Part shown: piece after piece, positions 53,443 through 61,597 of the stretch
Layout: every line of letters starts with the position of its first letter
How positions within the stretch are numbered: the first letter of the stretch is position 1
Program-made: the position numbers and the translations under genes
NCBI RefSeq assembly: GCF_014054985.1
Contig: NZ_CP059569.1
Span: forward strand, 496,001-560,000
Source: Kingella oralis
Lineage (GTDB): Bacteria > Pseudomonadota > Gammaproteobacteria > Burkholderiales > Neisseriaceae
DNA: 64,000 bases
Reading direction: 5' to 3'
Notes under the pieces: generated by a model
What the model was told of the DNA's origin: nothing
Database searches by the model: none
The model's input: only the letters and a program-made list of their open reading frames with translations

Positions 53443-54327
53443 ATGGAAATCATGCTGAAATGGCTTTTTCAAATCGCGGCGGCGTTGCCGTTGCCTGTGT
53501 TGCATGGCTTGGGCAATGCGCTGGGGTGGGTGATGTATGGCGTGTTGGGCGAAGACCGCAGGCGGATTCGGCGGCATTTGCGCCAAGCGGGTTTGCCGCA
53601 TGGCTGGCGCGATGTGCTGCGGGTGTGCCAAGAAACAGTGAAAAGCGGCTTGGAATTGCCGGTGGCGTTTTTTCGGCAGCCTGAAAAGATTGTGGCTTTG
53701 TTCCGCGAGGTGCATGGCTGGCAGCATATTCAGGCTGCCTTAAACGCGGGCGAGGGCTTGCTGTTGATTACGCCGCATATCGGCAGCTATGATTTGGCGG
53801 GGCGGTATATCAGCGAGCAGCTGCCGTTTGCGCTGACGGCGATGTATAAACCGCCGAAAATCAAGATGTTTGACGCGATTATGCAGGCGGGGCGTGTGCG
53901 AGGCAAAGGGCGGACTGCGCCGACCAACCTGCAAGGGGTGAAGCAGATTATGAAGGCGTTGCGCGCGGGGGAGGCGACGATTGTGTTGCCCGACCATGTG
54001 CCCAACCCGCTGGAAGGCGGTGAGGGGGTGTGGGTGGACTTTTTCGGCAAGCCTGCTTACACGATGACGCTGGCGGGCAAGCTGGCGCAGGTGAAAAACG
54101 TGCGGGCGTTGTTTTTTGTGGGGGAGCGGTTGCCCAATGGGCGGGGCTTTGCGTTGCACGTTGCGCCTGTTTCAGGCTGCTTTAACGGCGATAAGGCGCA
54201 TGATGCGCGGGTAATCAACCGCAATGTGGAGTATTGGGTGCGGCGGTTTCCGAGCCAGTATTTGTTTGCATACAATCGCTATAAGCATCCTTTCGGCGCG
54301 GTGGAAAGCCCCGAGATGCGGTCGTGA
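53443..54327 (+). CDS. Lipid A acyltransferase of the LpxL/HtrB family
   Basis: The 294-residue inner-membrane enzyme transfers a secondary acyl chain onto lipid A or a lipid A precursor. It has an N-terminal hydrophobic segment, the catalytic HX4D motif as HIGSYD near residue 108, and PDHVPNPLEGGEGVWVDFFG, the second acyltransferase block. The final QYLFAYNRYKHP is typical. Three in-frame uptake-sequence peptides occur (FFRQPEKI, IQAALNAG, VSGCFNGD). It follows the small secreted protein after 11 bases. ATG 53452 (MLKWLF) is an alternative start with GGAA upstream. Confidence 0.88.
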   Translation: MEIMLKWLFQIAAALPLPVLHGLGNALGWVMYGVLGEDRRRIRRHLRQAGLPHGWRDVLRVCQETVKSGLELPVAFFRQPEKIVALFREVHGWQHIQAALNAGEGLLLITPHIGSYDLAGRYISEQLPFALTAMYKPPKIKMFDAIMQAGRVRGKGRTAPTNLQGVKQIMKALRAGEATIVLPDHVPNPLEGGEGVWVDFFGKPAYTMTLAGKLAQVKNVRALFFVGERLPNGRGFALHVAPVSGCFNGDKAHDARVINRNVEYWVRRFPSQYLFAYNRYKHPFGAVESPEMRS

Positions 54328-54342
54328 GACGGGGATAATTGT

Positions 54343-54384
54343 GAGGCAGCCTGAAAATGGGTTTATTCATTTTCAGGCTGCCTT
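54343..54384 (+). terminator. Inverted uptake-sequence pair after the acyltransferase
   Basis: Facing uptake sequences 15 bases after the stop codon, followed by TTT. Confidence 0.7.
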
Positions 54385-54489
54385 TAAATGTAAATATGGT
54401 TACGGAGGATTTTGCCCGCGCAGGCGGTTTGTCGCTTAGGTTTGCCGCATACCGCGAGCAAGGCAAGATTTTGCCCCGCACAAGAAACG

Positions 54490-54530
54490 GTTTCAGGCTG
54501 CCTTTAAGCATTAAGGCAGCCTGAAAACCA
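54490..54530 (-). terminator. Inverted uptake-sequence pair after mgtE
   Basis: A second facing pair lies 11 bases beyond the mgtE stop on the minus strand. Between the two pairs is a fragment (GCGCAGGCGGTTTGTCGC) related to the repeat at 22652. Confidence 0.65.
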
Positions 54531-54540
54531 TCCCGCAGGT

Positions 54541-55971
54541 TTACAACAAAAATATCGTCGCCAGCCCAAGGAAAATCAAAAACCCACCCGAATCGGTAAA
54601 CGCGGTAATCAACACCGAGCTGCCGCGTGCGGGGTCTTTGCCCCATTTTTCCAAGCACACGGGAATCATCACGCCCAAAAACGCCGCCAGCAGCAGGTTC
54701 AGCGTCATCGCGGCAACCATCACCAAGCCAATGCCCACATTGTGATACAGCGCAAACGACACCAGCCCCATCACGCTGCCCCAAATCAAGCCGTTCACCA
54801 AAGCCACGCCCAGCTCTTTTTTCAGCAGCCTGAACGCCTGCGCATTGGAAATTTGCGAGCTAGCCAGCGAGCGCACAATCATGGTAATCGTTTGGTTGCC
54901 CGAATTGCCGCCGATGCCCGCCACAATCGGCATCAGCGTTGCCAGCGCCACAATTTGCGCAATCGCGCCTTCAAACACGCCAATCACGCGGCTGGAAACA
55001 AACGCCGTTACCAAATTCACCGCCAACCAAACCCAGCGGTTTTTTACCGAATCCCACACGGGCGCAAACAAATCTTCGTCTTCATCCAAACCCGCCATGC
55101 TCAACATATCCGCCTCGCTTTCTTCGCGGATAACGTCCACCATCTCGTCCACCGTTAGCCGCGCGATGAGCTTTTTGTTTTCGTCCACCACGGGCGCGGT
55201 TACCAAGTCGTAGCGTTCAAACGCGGCGGCGGCCTCTTCCACGTCATCTTCGGGGCGAAATTTCACCACGTCTTTTGCCATGATGTTTTCTACGATTTCT
55301 TCGGGGTCGGCAACCAGCAGCTTGCGGATGGGCAACACGCCTTGCAAGATGTCGTTGTCGTCCACCACAAAGATTTTGTCGGTGTGGTCGGGCAGGCTGT
55401 CAAAGCGGCGCAAATAGCGCAGCACCACTTCGCAGGTTACATCGCCGCGTATGCTCACGATTTCAAAGTTCATCACCGCGCCCACTTGGCTGTCTTCATA
55501 CGACATGGCAGCCTGAACTTGGGCGCGCTCTTCTTCATCGCGCGTTTGCAGCACTTCGTCCACCACGTGTGTGGGCAAATCGTCTGCCAAATCCGCCAAA
55601 TCGTCGGCTTCCATGTCTTCCACCGCCGCCACCAGCTCGGATTTATCCATCGCTTCAATCAGGCTTTCGCGCACGCTGTCGGATACTTCCAGCAACACAT
55701 CGCCGTCTTCTTCGGGCGACGCGAGTTTCCACACCAGCACGCGCTCTTTGGGCGGCAGGCTTTCCAACACAGCCGCCACGTCGGCGGGGTGCAATTCGTG
55801 CAAAATGCCAATCAGCATTTGCAGCTTGGCATTGGCGTGCAGCTCGGGCAGGGTGAGTTGTTCGCTGATTTCGGAATAGTGTTCCAGCAGATGCGCGGCA
55901 AGTTTGTGGATGTGCTCAATATCGGCAGCCAGTTGCTCGGAATCGCTGTGGTCGTGGATGGGATTTTCCAT
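54541..55971 (-). CDS. mgtE: Magnesium transporter MgtE
   Basis: MgtE is a dimeric magnesium channel gated by cytoplasmic magnesium. The 476-residue protein has an N-terminal helical N domain (ILHELHPADVAAVLESLP, DMEADDLADLADDLP), two CBS domains (residues ~150-290, with FVVDDNDILQGVLPIRKLL and VVDENKKLIARLTVDEMVDV), a connecting helix, and five membrane helices with the selectivity region MPIVAGIGGNSGNQT and TDSGGFLIFLGLA. GGAG lies five bases before the ATG, directly next to a GC hairpin. Confidence 0.95.
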   Translation of the reverse strand: MENPIHDHSDSEQLAADIEHIHKLAAHLLEHYSEISEQLTLPELHANAKLQMLIGILHELHPADVAAVLESLPPKERVLVWKLASPEEDGDVLLEVSDSVRESLIEAMDKSELVAAVEDMEADDLADLADDLPTHVVDEVLQTRDEEERAQVQAAMSYEDSQVGAVMNFEIVSIRGDVTCEVVLRYLRRFDSLPDHTDKIFVVDDNDILQGVLPIRKLLVADPEEIVENIMAKDVVKFRPEDDVEEAAAAFERYDLVTAPVVDENKKLIARLTVDEMVDVIREESEADMLSMAGLDEDEDLFAPVWDSVKNRWVWLAVNLVTAFVSSRVIGVFEGAIAQIVALATLMPIVAGIGGNSGNQTITMIVRSLASSQISNAQAFRLLKKELGVALVNGLIWGSVMGLVSFALYHNVGIGLVMVAAMTLNLLLAAFLGVMIPVCLEKWGKDPARGSSVLITAFTDSGGFLIFLGLATIFLL

Positions 55972-55981
55972 AAATGCTCCG

Positions 55982-56015
55982 CCTGCCTGATGGCGACGGG
56001 CGGCATTTAGGCAGG
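55982..56015 (-). promoter_or_regulatory. Hairpin abutting the mgtE ribosome binding site
   Basis: On the minus strand CCTGCCT and AGGCAGG form a 7-bp stem that ends one base before the GGAG of mgtE. It could modulate translation. The rest of the gap 55972-56286 holds three uptake sequences and no gene. Confidence 0.35.
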
Positions 56016-56286
56016 TTTAATTGATTGGGGTTGAATGATGCAATGTGAACGTGCTACTGGGGAGGTCGTCCATTGTTGGATTTTGGGTTGTGAAAAACGG
56101 GGGCATTTTACATGATTTTGCGTTGCAAGATGGCGCGATTTTACTGCGGCAGCCTGAAAAAGGCAGCAAATGGGTTTTTGCATCGCTTAAATGCGGCAGA
56201 TAAAAAGGCAGCCTGAAATCTTTTTGCTGCGCTGTTTTTGTAGTATCCTTGCGCTCCTTTAAATTTCTTAACACAAGTGATACATC

Positions 56287-57258
56287 ATGGAAGCCATCCG
56301 AAAATTAAGCCAATTTGTAGGGAAAACGTTTGCCTTGTGGGCGGCGTTGTTTGCGTTTGTCGGGTTTATGTCGCCCGATGCGTTTAAGTGGGTGTTGCCG
56401 CTGGTTACTTATTTGCTGGGCATTATTATGTTTGGCATGGGGCTGACCTTGTCGCCCGACGATTTTAAAATTTTGGGGCAGCAGCCCAAGGCGGTGATTG
56501 TGGGCGTGATTGCGCAGTTTGCCATTATGCCGAGCATTGCTTTTGCGCTGGCCAAGGCGTTTGACTTGCCGCCCGATATTGCGGTGGGCGTGATTCTGGT
56601 TGGTTCTTGCCCCGGGGGCACGGCGTCTAACGTGATTACTTATCTGGCGAAGGGCAATGTGCCGCTGAGCGTGGCGGTTACTTCGGTGTCCACGCTGCTC
56701 GCGCCCGTGCTTACGCCTGCGGTGTTTTATGTGTTTGCTAATCAATGGCTGCAAATCAACGCGGGTTCTATGTTTATTTCCATCGCGCAGATTGTGATTT
56801 TGCCGATTGTGTTGGGCGTGTTGCTGCACAAGTTTTTCCGCAAACAAACCGATGCGGCGGTGGAAGTTTTGCCTTTGGTATCGGTGGTATCTATCGTGTT
56901 GATTATTGCGGCGGTGGTGGGCGCAAGCAAAGGGCGGATTATTGAAAGCGGCGCGCTGATTTTTGCGGTGGTGATTTTGCATAACGGCTTGGGCTATCTG
57001 CTTGGCTTTTTGGCGGCGCGCGTGATGGGCTTGCCGTATGACGCGCAAAAAACGCTGGCGGTGGAAGTGGGGATGCAAAACTCGGGCTTGGGCGTGGCGC
57101 TGGCGAAGCTGCATTTTGCCGCGCTGCCTGTGGTTGCCGTGCCCAGCGCGATTTTTAGCGTGTGGCACAACATCTCGGGCGCGTTGCTGGCGACTTATTG
57201 GGCGGCGAAGTTTGAGCGCGATAAGCAGGCAAAAGCGGAACAAACCAATCAATCGTAA
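56287..57258 (+). CDS. Bile acid:sodium symporter family protein (ASBT_NM-like)
   Basis: The 323-residue membrane protein is closely similar to the N. meningitidis ASBT homologue of known structure. Shared segments include GKTFALWAALFAFVGF, YLLGIIMFGMGLTLSPDDF, GVILVGSCPGGTASNVITYL, VTSVSTLLAPVLTPAVF and VEVGMQNSGLGVALA, where the Glu and Gln are Na+ ligands. Ten membrane helices are expected. Bacterial members transport small acids such as pantoate; bile acid binding in ASBT_NM may not be its natural role. It appears monocistronic. Confidence 0.92.
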   Translation: MEAIRKLSQFVGKTFALWAALFAFVGFMSPDAFKWVLPLVTYLLGIIMFGMGLTLSPDDFKILGQQPKAVIVGVIAQFAIMPSIAFALAKAFDLPPDIAVGVILVGSCPGGTASNVITYLAKGNVPLSVAVTSVSTLLAPVLTPAVFYVFANQWLQINAGSMFISIAQIVILPIVLGVLLHKFFRKQTDAAVEVLPLVSVVSIVLIIAAVVGASKGRIIESGALIFAVVILHNGLGYLLGFLAARVMGLPYDAQKTLAVEVGMQNSGLGVALAKLHFAALPVVAVPSAIFSVWHNISGALLATYWAAKFERDKQAKAEQTNQS

Positions 57259-57262
57259 TGCG

Positions 57263-57308
57263 GTTTTCAGGCTGCCTTAATCTTGACGGTTGGGGCAGCC
57301 TGAAAACG
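57263..57308 (+). terminator. Inverted uptake-sequence pair after the symporter
   Basis: Facing uptake sequences five bases after the stop codon. Confidence 0.6.
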
Positions 57309-57323
57309 ATGGGGAATCGTGTG

Positions 57324-57512
57324 ATGCGAAAAACAGGATTGGCCGCCGTGCTTTGTTTGCTGTTGGCATCTTGCGCCAGCACGGGCTCGGGCGCGTTCGG
57401 CTCGGGCGAAACGGCGCGCAAGGTTACGCGGGCAACGGAATACATTGTGTTTACGCCGCTGTGTTTGCTGTATGGGATTTGCCCGGATTTGGGGGATGAT
57501 GATGAATTTTAG
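57324..57512 (+). CDS. Small lipoprotein
   Basis: The 62-residue product has a lipoprotein signal (RKTGLAAVLCLLLASC, lipobox LASC) and a mature part of ~45 residues with FTPLCLLYGICPDLGDDDEF at the end. I do not recognise it. GGGGAA lies seven bases before ATG 57324; the upstream part of the frame is made of uptake-sequence codons. It is separated from the symporter by an uptake-sequence hairpin. Confidence 0.6.
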   Translation: MRKTGLAAVLCLLLASCASTGSGAFGSGETARKVTRATEYIVFTPLCLLYGICPDLGDDDEF

Positions 57513-57565
57513 TTTTTGGGGATGGGGTTTCAGGCTGCCTTGATGTGATGAGGCAGCCTGAAAAC

Positions 57566-57603
57566 AAAACCGTTTGGCGGTCCGAACTGCCAAACGGTTT
57601 TTT
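57566..57603. terminator. Hairpin terminator with T6 tail
   Basis: AACCGTTTGGC and GCCAAACGGTT form an 11-bp stem followed by T6 and preceded by an A run. It lies between the convergent small lipoprotein and yicC. Several uptake-sequence copies follow it. Confidence 0.75.
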
Positions 57604-57730
57604 GCCGGACGGATTGGATTTCAGGCTGCCTCTGCCCGCTCAACGCAAAGGCAGCCTGAAATGCCTCCCAACCAAAAAAGCAGCCTGAAAACGAATACCC
57701 GTTTTCAGGCTGCCTATCCATTCCGCGCCG

Positions 57731-58603
57731 TTATTCAATATTCTGCACCTGCTCGCGCATCTGCTCAATCAACACTTTCAGCTCCACCGAAACCTGCGTG
57801 CATTCGTTGGCAATGGCTTTGCTGCCCAGCGTGTTCGCTTCGCGGTTGAGCTCCTGCATCAGAAAATCCAGCCGCTTGCCGATGGTGCCGTCGTGTTGGG
57901 TAACGATGCGGCGCACTTCGGTGATGTGGGTGTGCAGGCGGTTGAACTCTTCGTCCACATCGGCTTTTTGCATATACAGCGCAAATTCTTGTTTCAGGCG
58001 GTCTTCGTCAATGCTCGCCACCGCTTCCTGCAAACGGCGGCGGCTGCGCGCCAAATGCTCTTGCAACAGCTGCGGGAACAGCTCTTCCAGCGCGCCGATG
58101 ATGGCCTGCATCAAATCCAGTCGCTCCAAAATATGCGCTTGCAGTTTCTCGCCCTCGCGCTCGCGGCTGGCAACAAATTCGTCCACCGCTTGCGAAAGCA
58201 GCCGCAACACCGTTTCCTGCAAGGCATCGCTGTCCACATCGGCGCTGACAATTACATTGGGGAACTTCAAAATATCGGCAACGCCGAGCTTACCCAAATC
58301 GCCGTGCTTTTTGCGCCATTTGCTGTTCAGCTCGGCAAGCTCGTTCACCAGATTTTGGTTGATGTGCAGGCTGTCTGCGCCGTTGGCGATGTTGCCCAGC
58401 TGGATGCGGCATTCGATTTTGCCGCGCGAAACTTTGCCGCTGATGATTTCGCGCATCGCGCCTTCCAGCACACGCAAATCGTCGGGGATTTTGAATTGCA
58501 CGTCTAAAAAGCGGTGGTTTACGGCGCGAAGCTCCAGTTCTATGCGTTTGCCTGCGATTTCGCCTTGGGCGTTGGCAAAGCCCGTCATGCTGCGAACGGT
58601 CAT
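57731..58603 (-). CDS. yicC: YicC family endoribonuclease
   Basis: The 290-residue protein matches YicC throughout: MTVRSMTGFANAQGE at the start, ELRAVNHRFLDVQFKIPDDL, and the C-terminal DFLMQELNREANTLGSKA with ISVELKVLIEQMREQVQNIE-type helix. E. coli YicC is a hexameric RNase that cleaves a small RNA (RyhB) and other transcripts. AAGGAAAA precedes the start. It is divergent from rph, as yicC and rph often are neighbours. Confidence 0.93.
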   Translation of the reverse strand: MTVRSMTGFANAQGEIAGKRIELELRAVNHRFLDVQFKIPDDLRVLEGAMREIISGKVSRGKIECRIQLGNIANGADSLHINQNLVNELAELNSKWRKKHGDLGKLGVADILKFPNVIVSADVDSDALQETVLRLLSQAVDEFVASREREGEKLQAHILERLDLMQAIIGALEELFPQLLQEHLARSRRRLQEAVASIDEDRLKQEFALYMQKADVDEEFNRLHTHITEVRRIVTQHDGTIGKRLDFLMQELNREANTLGSKAIANECTQVSVELKVLIEQMREQVQNIE

Positions 58604-58743
58604 GTTTTTTCCTTTGTGTAACGTTGAAAAACGGGGCTATGGTAACACAAAGCGGATAGGCAGCCTGAAACGAAGTGGGATGCCGCTAAAATGATTTTCA
58701 GGCTGCCTCATCGCTGCCTGTTTAGCCCACCCAGCAAACCCGC

Positions 58744-58749
58744 TATAAT
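58744..58749 (+). promoter_or_regulatory. Likely -10 box of rph
   Basis: A perfect TATAAT inside CGCTATAATTTC lies 32 bases before the rph start. The -35 region is poor, as for metX. Confidence 0.4.
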
Positions 58750-58781
58750 TTCGCCCATTTCAACCCATCCGAAAGAGAGCC

Positions 58782-59513
58782 ATGAGCTACCAACGCACCG
58801 CCCGCGCCGCCCACCAACTGCGCCCCGTCGCTATCACGCCCAATTTTTTGCCCCATGCCGATGGCTCGGTGTTGATGGTGTGCGGCAACACCAAAGTCAT
58901 CTGCACCGCCACGGTGGACGACAACGTGCCGCCGTTTCTGCGCGGCAAAAACCAAGGCTGGGTAACGGCGGAATACGGCATGCTTCCCGCCTCCACCCAA
59001 TCGCGCATGAAACGCGAAGCCGCGGCGGGCAAGCAATCGGGGCGCACGCAAGAAATCCAGCGGCTCATCGGGCGCAGCCTGCGCGCCTGCGTGGATTTAA
59101 CCTTGCTGGGCGAACGCCAAATTTTGATTGACTGCGATGTCATCCAAGCCGACGGCGGCACGCGCACCGCCAGCATCACAGGCGCATTTGTTGCACTCCA
59201 AATCGCCATCCAAAAATTGCTGGATAACGGCACATTGCCCGCCAACCCGCTAATCGGCAGCGTTGCCGCCGTTTCCGCAGGCATGGTAAACGGCGTGCCG
59301 CTGCTGGATTTGGATTACCCCGAAGATTCGGGCTGCGACAGCGATGTGAACATTGTGATGCTCAATGCGGAAAACATCATTGAAATCCAAGGCACGGCGG
59401 AAGGCGCGGCGTTCAGCGTTGCCGAATTGAACGCGCTGATTGCGCTGGCGCAGCAAGGCATCGCCCAACTTACCGCCGCGCAGCAACAGGCGTTTCAGGC
59501 TGCCTTTGCGTGA
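58782..59513 (+). CDS. rph: Ribonuclease PH
   Basis: RNase PH trims tRNA 3' ends by phosphorolysis as a hexamer. The 243-residue length is normal. Conserved parts are RAAHQLRPVAITPNFLPHAD, VMVCGNTKVICTATVDD-like start, GWVTAEYGMLPASTQSRMKRE, GRTQEIQRLIGRSLRA, CDVIQADGGTRTASITGAFV, and DLDYPEDSGCDSDVNIVM. The tail QQAFQAAFA comes from an uptake sequence. AGAGAG precedes the start. Confidence 0.96.
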   Translation: MSYQRTARAAHQLRPVAITPNFLPHADGSVLMVCGNTKVICTATVDDNVPPFLRGKNQGWVTAEYGMLPASTQSRMKREAAAGKQSGRTQEIQRLIGRSLRACVDLTLLGERQILIDCDVIQADGGTRTASITGAFVALQIAIQKLLDNGTLPANPLIGSVAAVSAGMVNGVPLLDLDYPEDSGCDSDVNIVMLNAENIIEIQGTAEGAAFSVAELNALIALAQQGIAQLTAAQQQAFQAAFA

Positions 59514-59636
59514 TGCGGGTAAGCCCGTAGAGGCAGCCTGAAAACGATGCGAAACACACCACGCGGCAACAAGCGTTTCAGGCTGCCTTTAAACGTGCCA
59601 AAGGCAGCCTGAAAAACAAAAAACTAAGGACACACC

Positions 59637-60506
59637 ATGCTCAACACCCTGCACCAATGGCTCGCGAAAATCCCGCTCTCCGAGCAATGGATATTTACCC
59701 TGCTGCTGTTTCCCTTTGTGTGGCTGGTCAAAGAAATCTGGCTCTACGCCCATTTCAAAAGCCACCCCGATTGGGATTTGGAACACAAACGCCGCGCCCT
59801 TGTGGTGAGCCGCAATGTGTCGCTGATTGCCATTTTGCTCGGGCTGCTGATGGTATGGGGCAGCCAAATCCAAACCTTTGCCCTGTCTATGGTTGCGCTG
59901 GCTGCCGCCACCGTGGTCGCCACCAAAGAGCTGATTATGTGCCTTTCAGGCAGCCTATTGCGCTTTGTAACGCGGCAATATTCCGTGGGCGACTACATTG
60001 AAATCGCCCACATCCGCGGGCGCGTGGTGGACATCAACCTGTTCAACACCCTGATGATGCAAATCGTGGACAACCCGCTGATTGGGCATTTATCAGGGCG
60101 CACCGTTTCCTTCCCCAACAGCCTGCTGCTGAGCCAAACCGTGCACCGCGACCACATCTTAGGGCAATACGTTGTGCACACCTTTGAAATCCCCGTGCCG
60201 ATTCATCTGGATTCCGATGCCATCGTGCCCAAGCTGCACGCCGTGTTAGACGAATGGTGCGCGCCCTACACGCCCGAAATCATCCAATACTTTGAAGCCG
60301 TGCAAGTGCAACAACTCTTCTTCACCCCCGCTGCCCGCACCCGCATCAACCGCGTGCCACACGACGACAAAACCTACAAGCTCGTTGTCCGCTTCGCCGC
60401 GCCCATCACCCAGCGGCTGGACATCCAACAAGCCGTGCTAGACGAATTTATCCGCCTGCAATATCGGCTGCTGCTGGAAACGCAGCACAATCCGTATCAC
60501 GAATAG
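59637..60506 (+). CDS. MscS-family mechanosensitive channel
   Basis: The 289-residue protein has a short N-terminal part, about three membrane helices in the first ~110 residues, and a cytoplasmic MscS domain (QYSVGDYIEIAHIRGRVVDI, VSFPNSLLLSQTV). MscS-family channels release solutes on osmotic down-shock. The pore helix ALAAATVVATKELIMCLSGSLL lacks the Gly/Ala packing pattern of E. coli MscS, and an uptake sequence encodes its SGSLL, so gating may differ. AAGGACAC precedes the start. Confidence 0.85.
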   Translation: MLNTLHQWLAKIPLSEQWIFTLLLFPFVWLVKEIWLYAHFKSHPDWDLEHKRRALVVSRNVSLIAILLGLLMVWGSQIQTFALSMVALAAATVVATKELIMCLSGSLLRFVTRQYSVGDYIEIAHIRGRVVDINLFNTLMMQIVDNPLIGHLSGRTVSFPNSLLLSQTVHRDHILGQYVVHTFEIPVPIHLDSDAIVPKLHAVLDEWCAPYTPEIIQYFEAVQVQQLFFTPAARTRINRVPHDDKTYKLVVRFAAPITQRLDIQQAVLDEFIRLQYRLLLETQHNPYHE

Positions 60507-60637
60507 CGTTGCCCGTTTTCAGGCTGCCTATTCGCCCTAAACACAATAGGCAGCCTGCGGAGCGAAGCGGAGTTGCGAAGCTAAAACCCAAACCCGCTTT
60601 TCAGGCTGCCTCAACCCCCACACACAAAGGACACCCC

Positions 60638-61411
60638 ATGCGCATTATCACCGCCAACGTAAACGGCATCCGCTCCGCCTACAAAAAAGGCTTTTTAGAC
60701 TACATCGCCCAATCCCAAGCCGACATCATCTGCGTGCAGGAACTCAAAGCCCAAGAAGCCGACCTCTCGCCCGAAATGCAAGCCCCCCACGGCATGCACG
60801 GCGTATGGCATTGCGCCCAAAAACGCGGATACAGCGGCGTCGCCCTATACAGCAAACGCCAGCCCGATGCCGTGCAAATCGGCTTAGGGCAGCCCGAATT
60901 TGACAGCGAAGGGCGATACGTCCGCGCCGATTTCGGCAACCTCAGCGTCATCTCCCTCTACCTGCCCAGCGGCACCAGCGCAGAAGAACGCCAAGCCTAC
61001 AAATACCAGTTTTTAGACGCGTTTTACCCCATACTCGCCGAGCTCATCGCCACAGGGCGCGACATTGTCGTCTGCGGCGACTGGAACATCGCCCACCAAA
61101 ACATCGACATCAAAAACTGGAAAGGCAACCAAAAAAACTCAGGCTTTTTGCCCGAAGAGCGCGCATGGATTGGGCGCGTGATTGCCGATTTGGGCTGGGT
61201 GGACACTTGGCGCACGCTGTATCCCGATGTGGCGGGCTACACATGGTGGAGCAACCGCGGGCAAGCCTATGCCAAAGACGTAGGCTGGCGCATCGATTAC
61301 CAAATGACCACGCCCGCGCTCGCCGCCACCGCCCAAGCCGCCCATGTGTACAAAGAAACCAAATTTTCCGACCACGCCCCTCTGGTCATCGACTACGATT
61401 ACAGCGTTTAG
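60638..61411 (+). CDS. xth: Exodeoxyribonuclease III
   Basis: ExoIII is an AP endonuclease and 3'-5' exonuclease for base excision repair. The 257-residue protein shows ITANVNGIRSAYKKGF, ICVQELKAQ with the metal-binding Glu, CGDWNIAHQNIDIKNWK with Asp and Asn, YTWWSNRGQAYAKDVGWRIDY and KFSDHAPLVIDYD with the catalytic His. It belongs to the XthA-like group. I chose ATG 60638 with AAAGGA upstream; the longer frame upstream is made of uptake-sequence codons. Confidence 0.95.
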   Translation: MRIITANVNGIRSAYKKGFLDYIAQSQADIICVQELKAQEADLSPEMQAPHGMHGVWHCAQKRGYSGVALYSKRQPDAVQIGLGQPEFDSEGRYVRADFGNLSVISLYLPSGTSAEERQAYKYQFLDAFYPILAELIATGRDIVVCGDWNIAHQNIDIKNWKGNQKNSGFLPEERAWIGRVIADLGWVDTWRTLYPDVAGYTWWSNRGQAYAKDVGWRIDYQMTTPALAATAQAAHVYKETKFSDHAPLVIDYDYSV

Positions 61412-61424
61412 GCAGCCTGAAAAA

Positions 61425-61459
61425 CAAAAACCGCTTGGTGCGATGCCAAGCGGTTTTTT
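61425..61459. terminator. Hairpin terminator after exonuclease III
   Basis: AACCGCTTGG and CCAAGCGGTT form a 10-bp stem with A and T runs on either side, 14 bases after the stop codon. Confidence 0.75.
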
Positions 61460-61597
61460 GTTGGATAGATTCACTTTCAGGCTGCCTAATATGCTGCATT
61501 CGTTATAGGGATTGCCTTTGGGTTTCGGGTTGATTGGGTTGCGGATGGAGGCAGCCTGAAAGCAAAGCAAACAAGTTTCAGGCTGCCTGTTGCCTTG

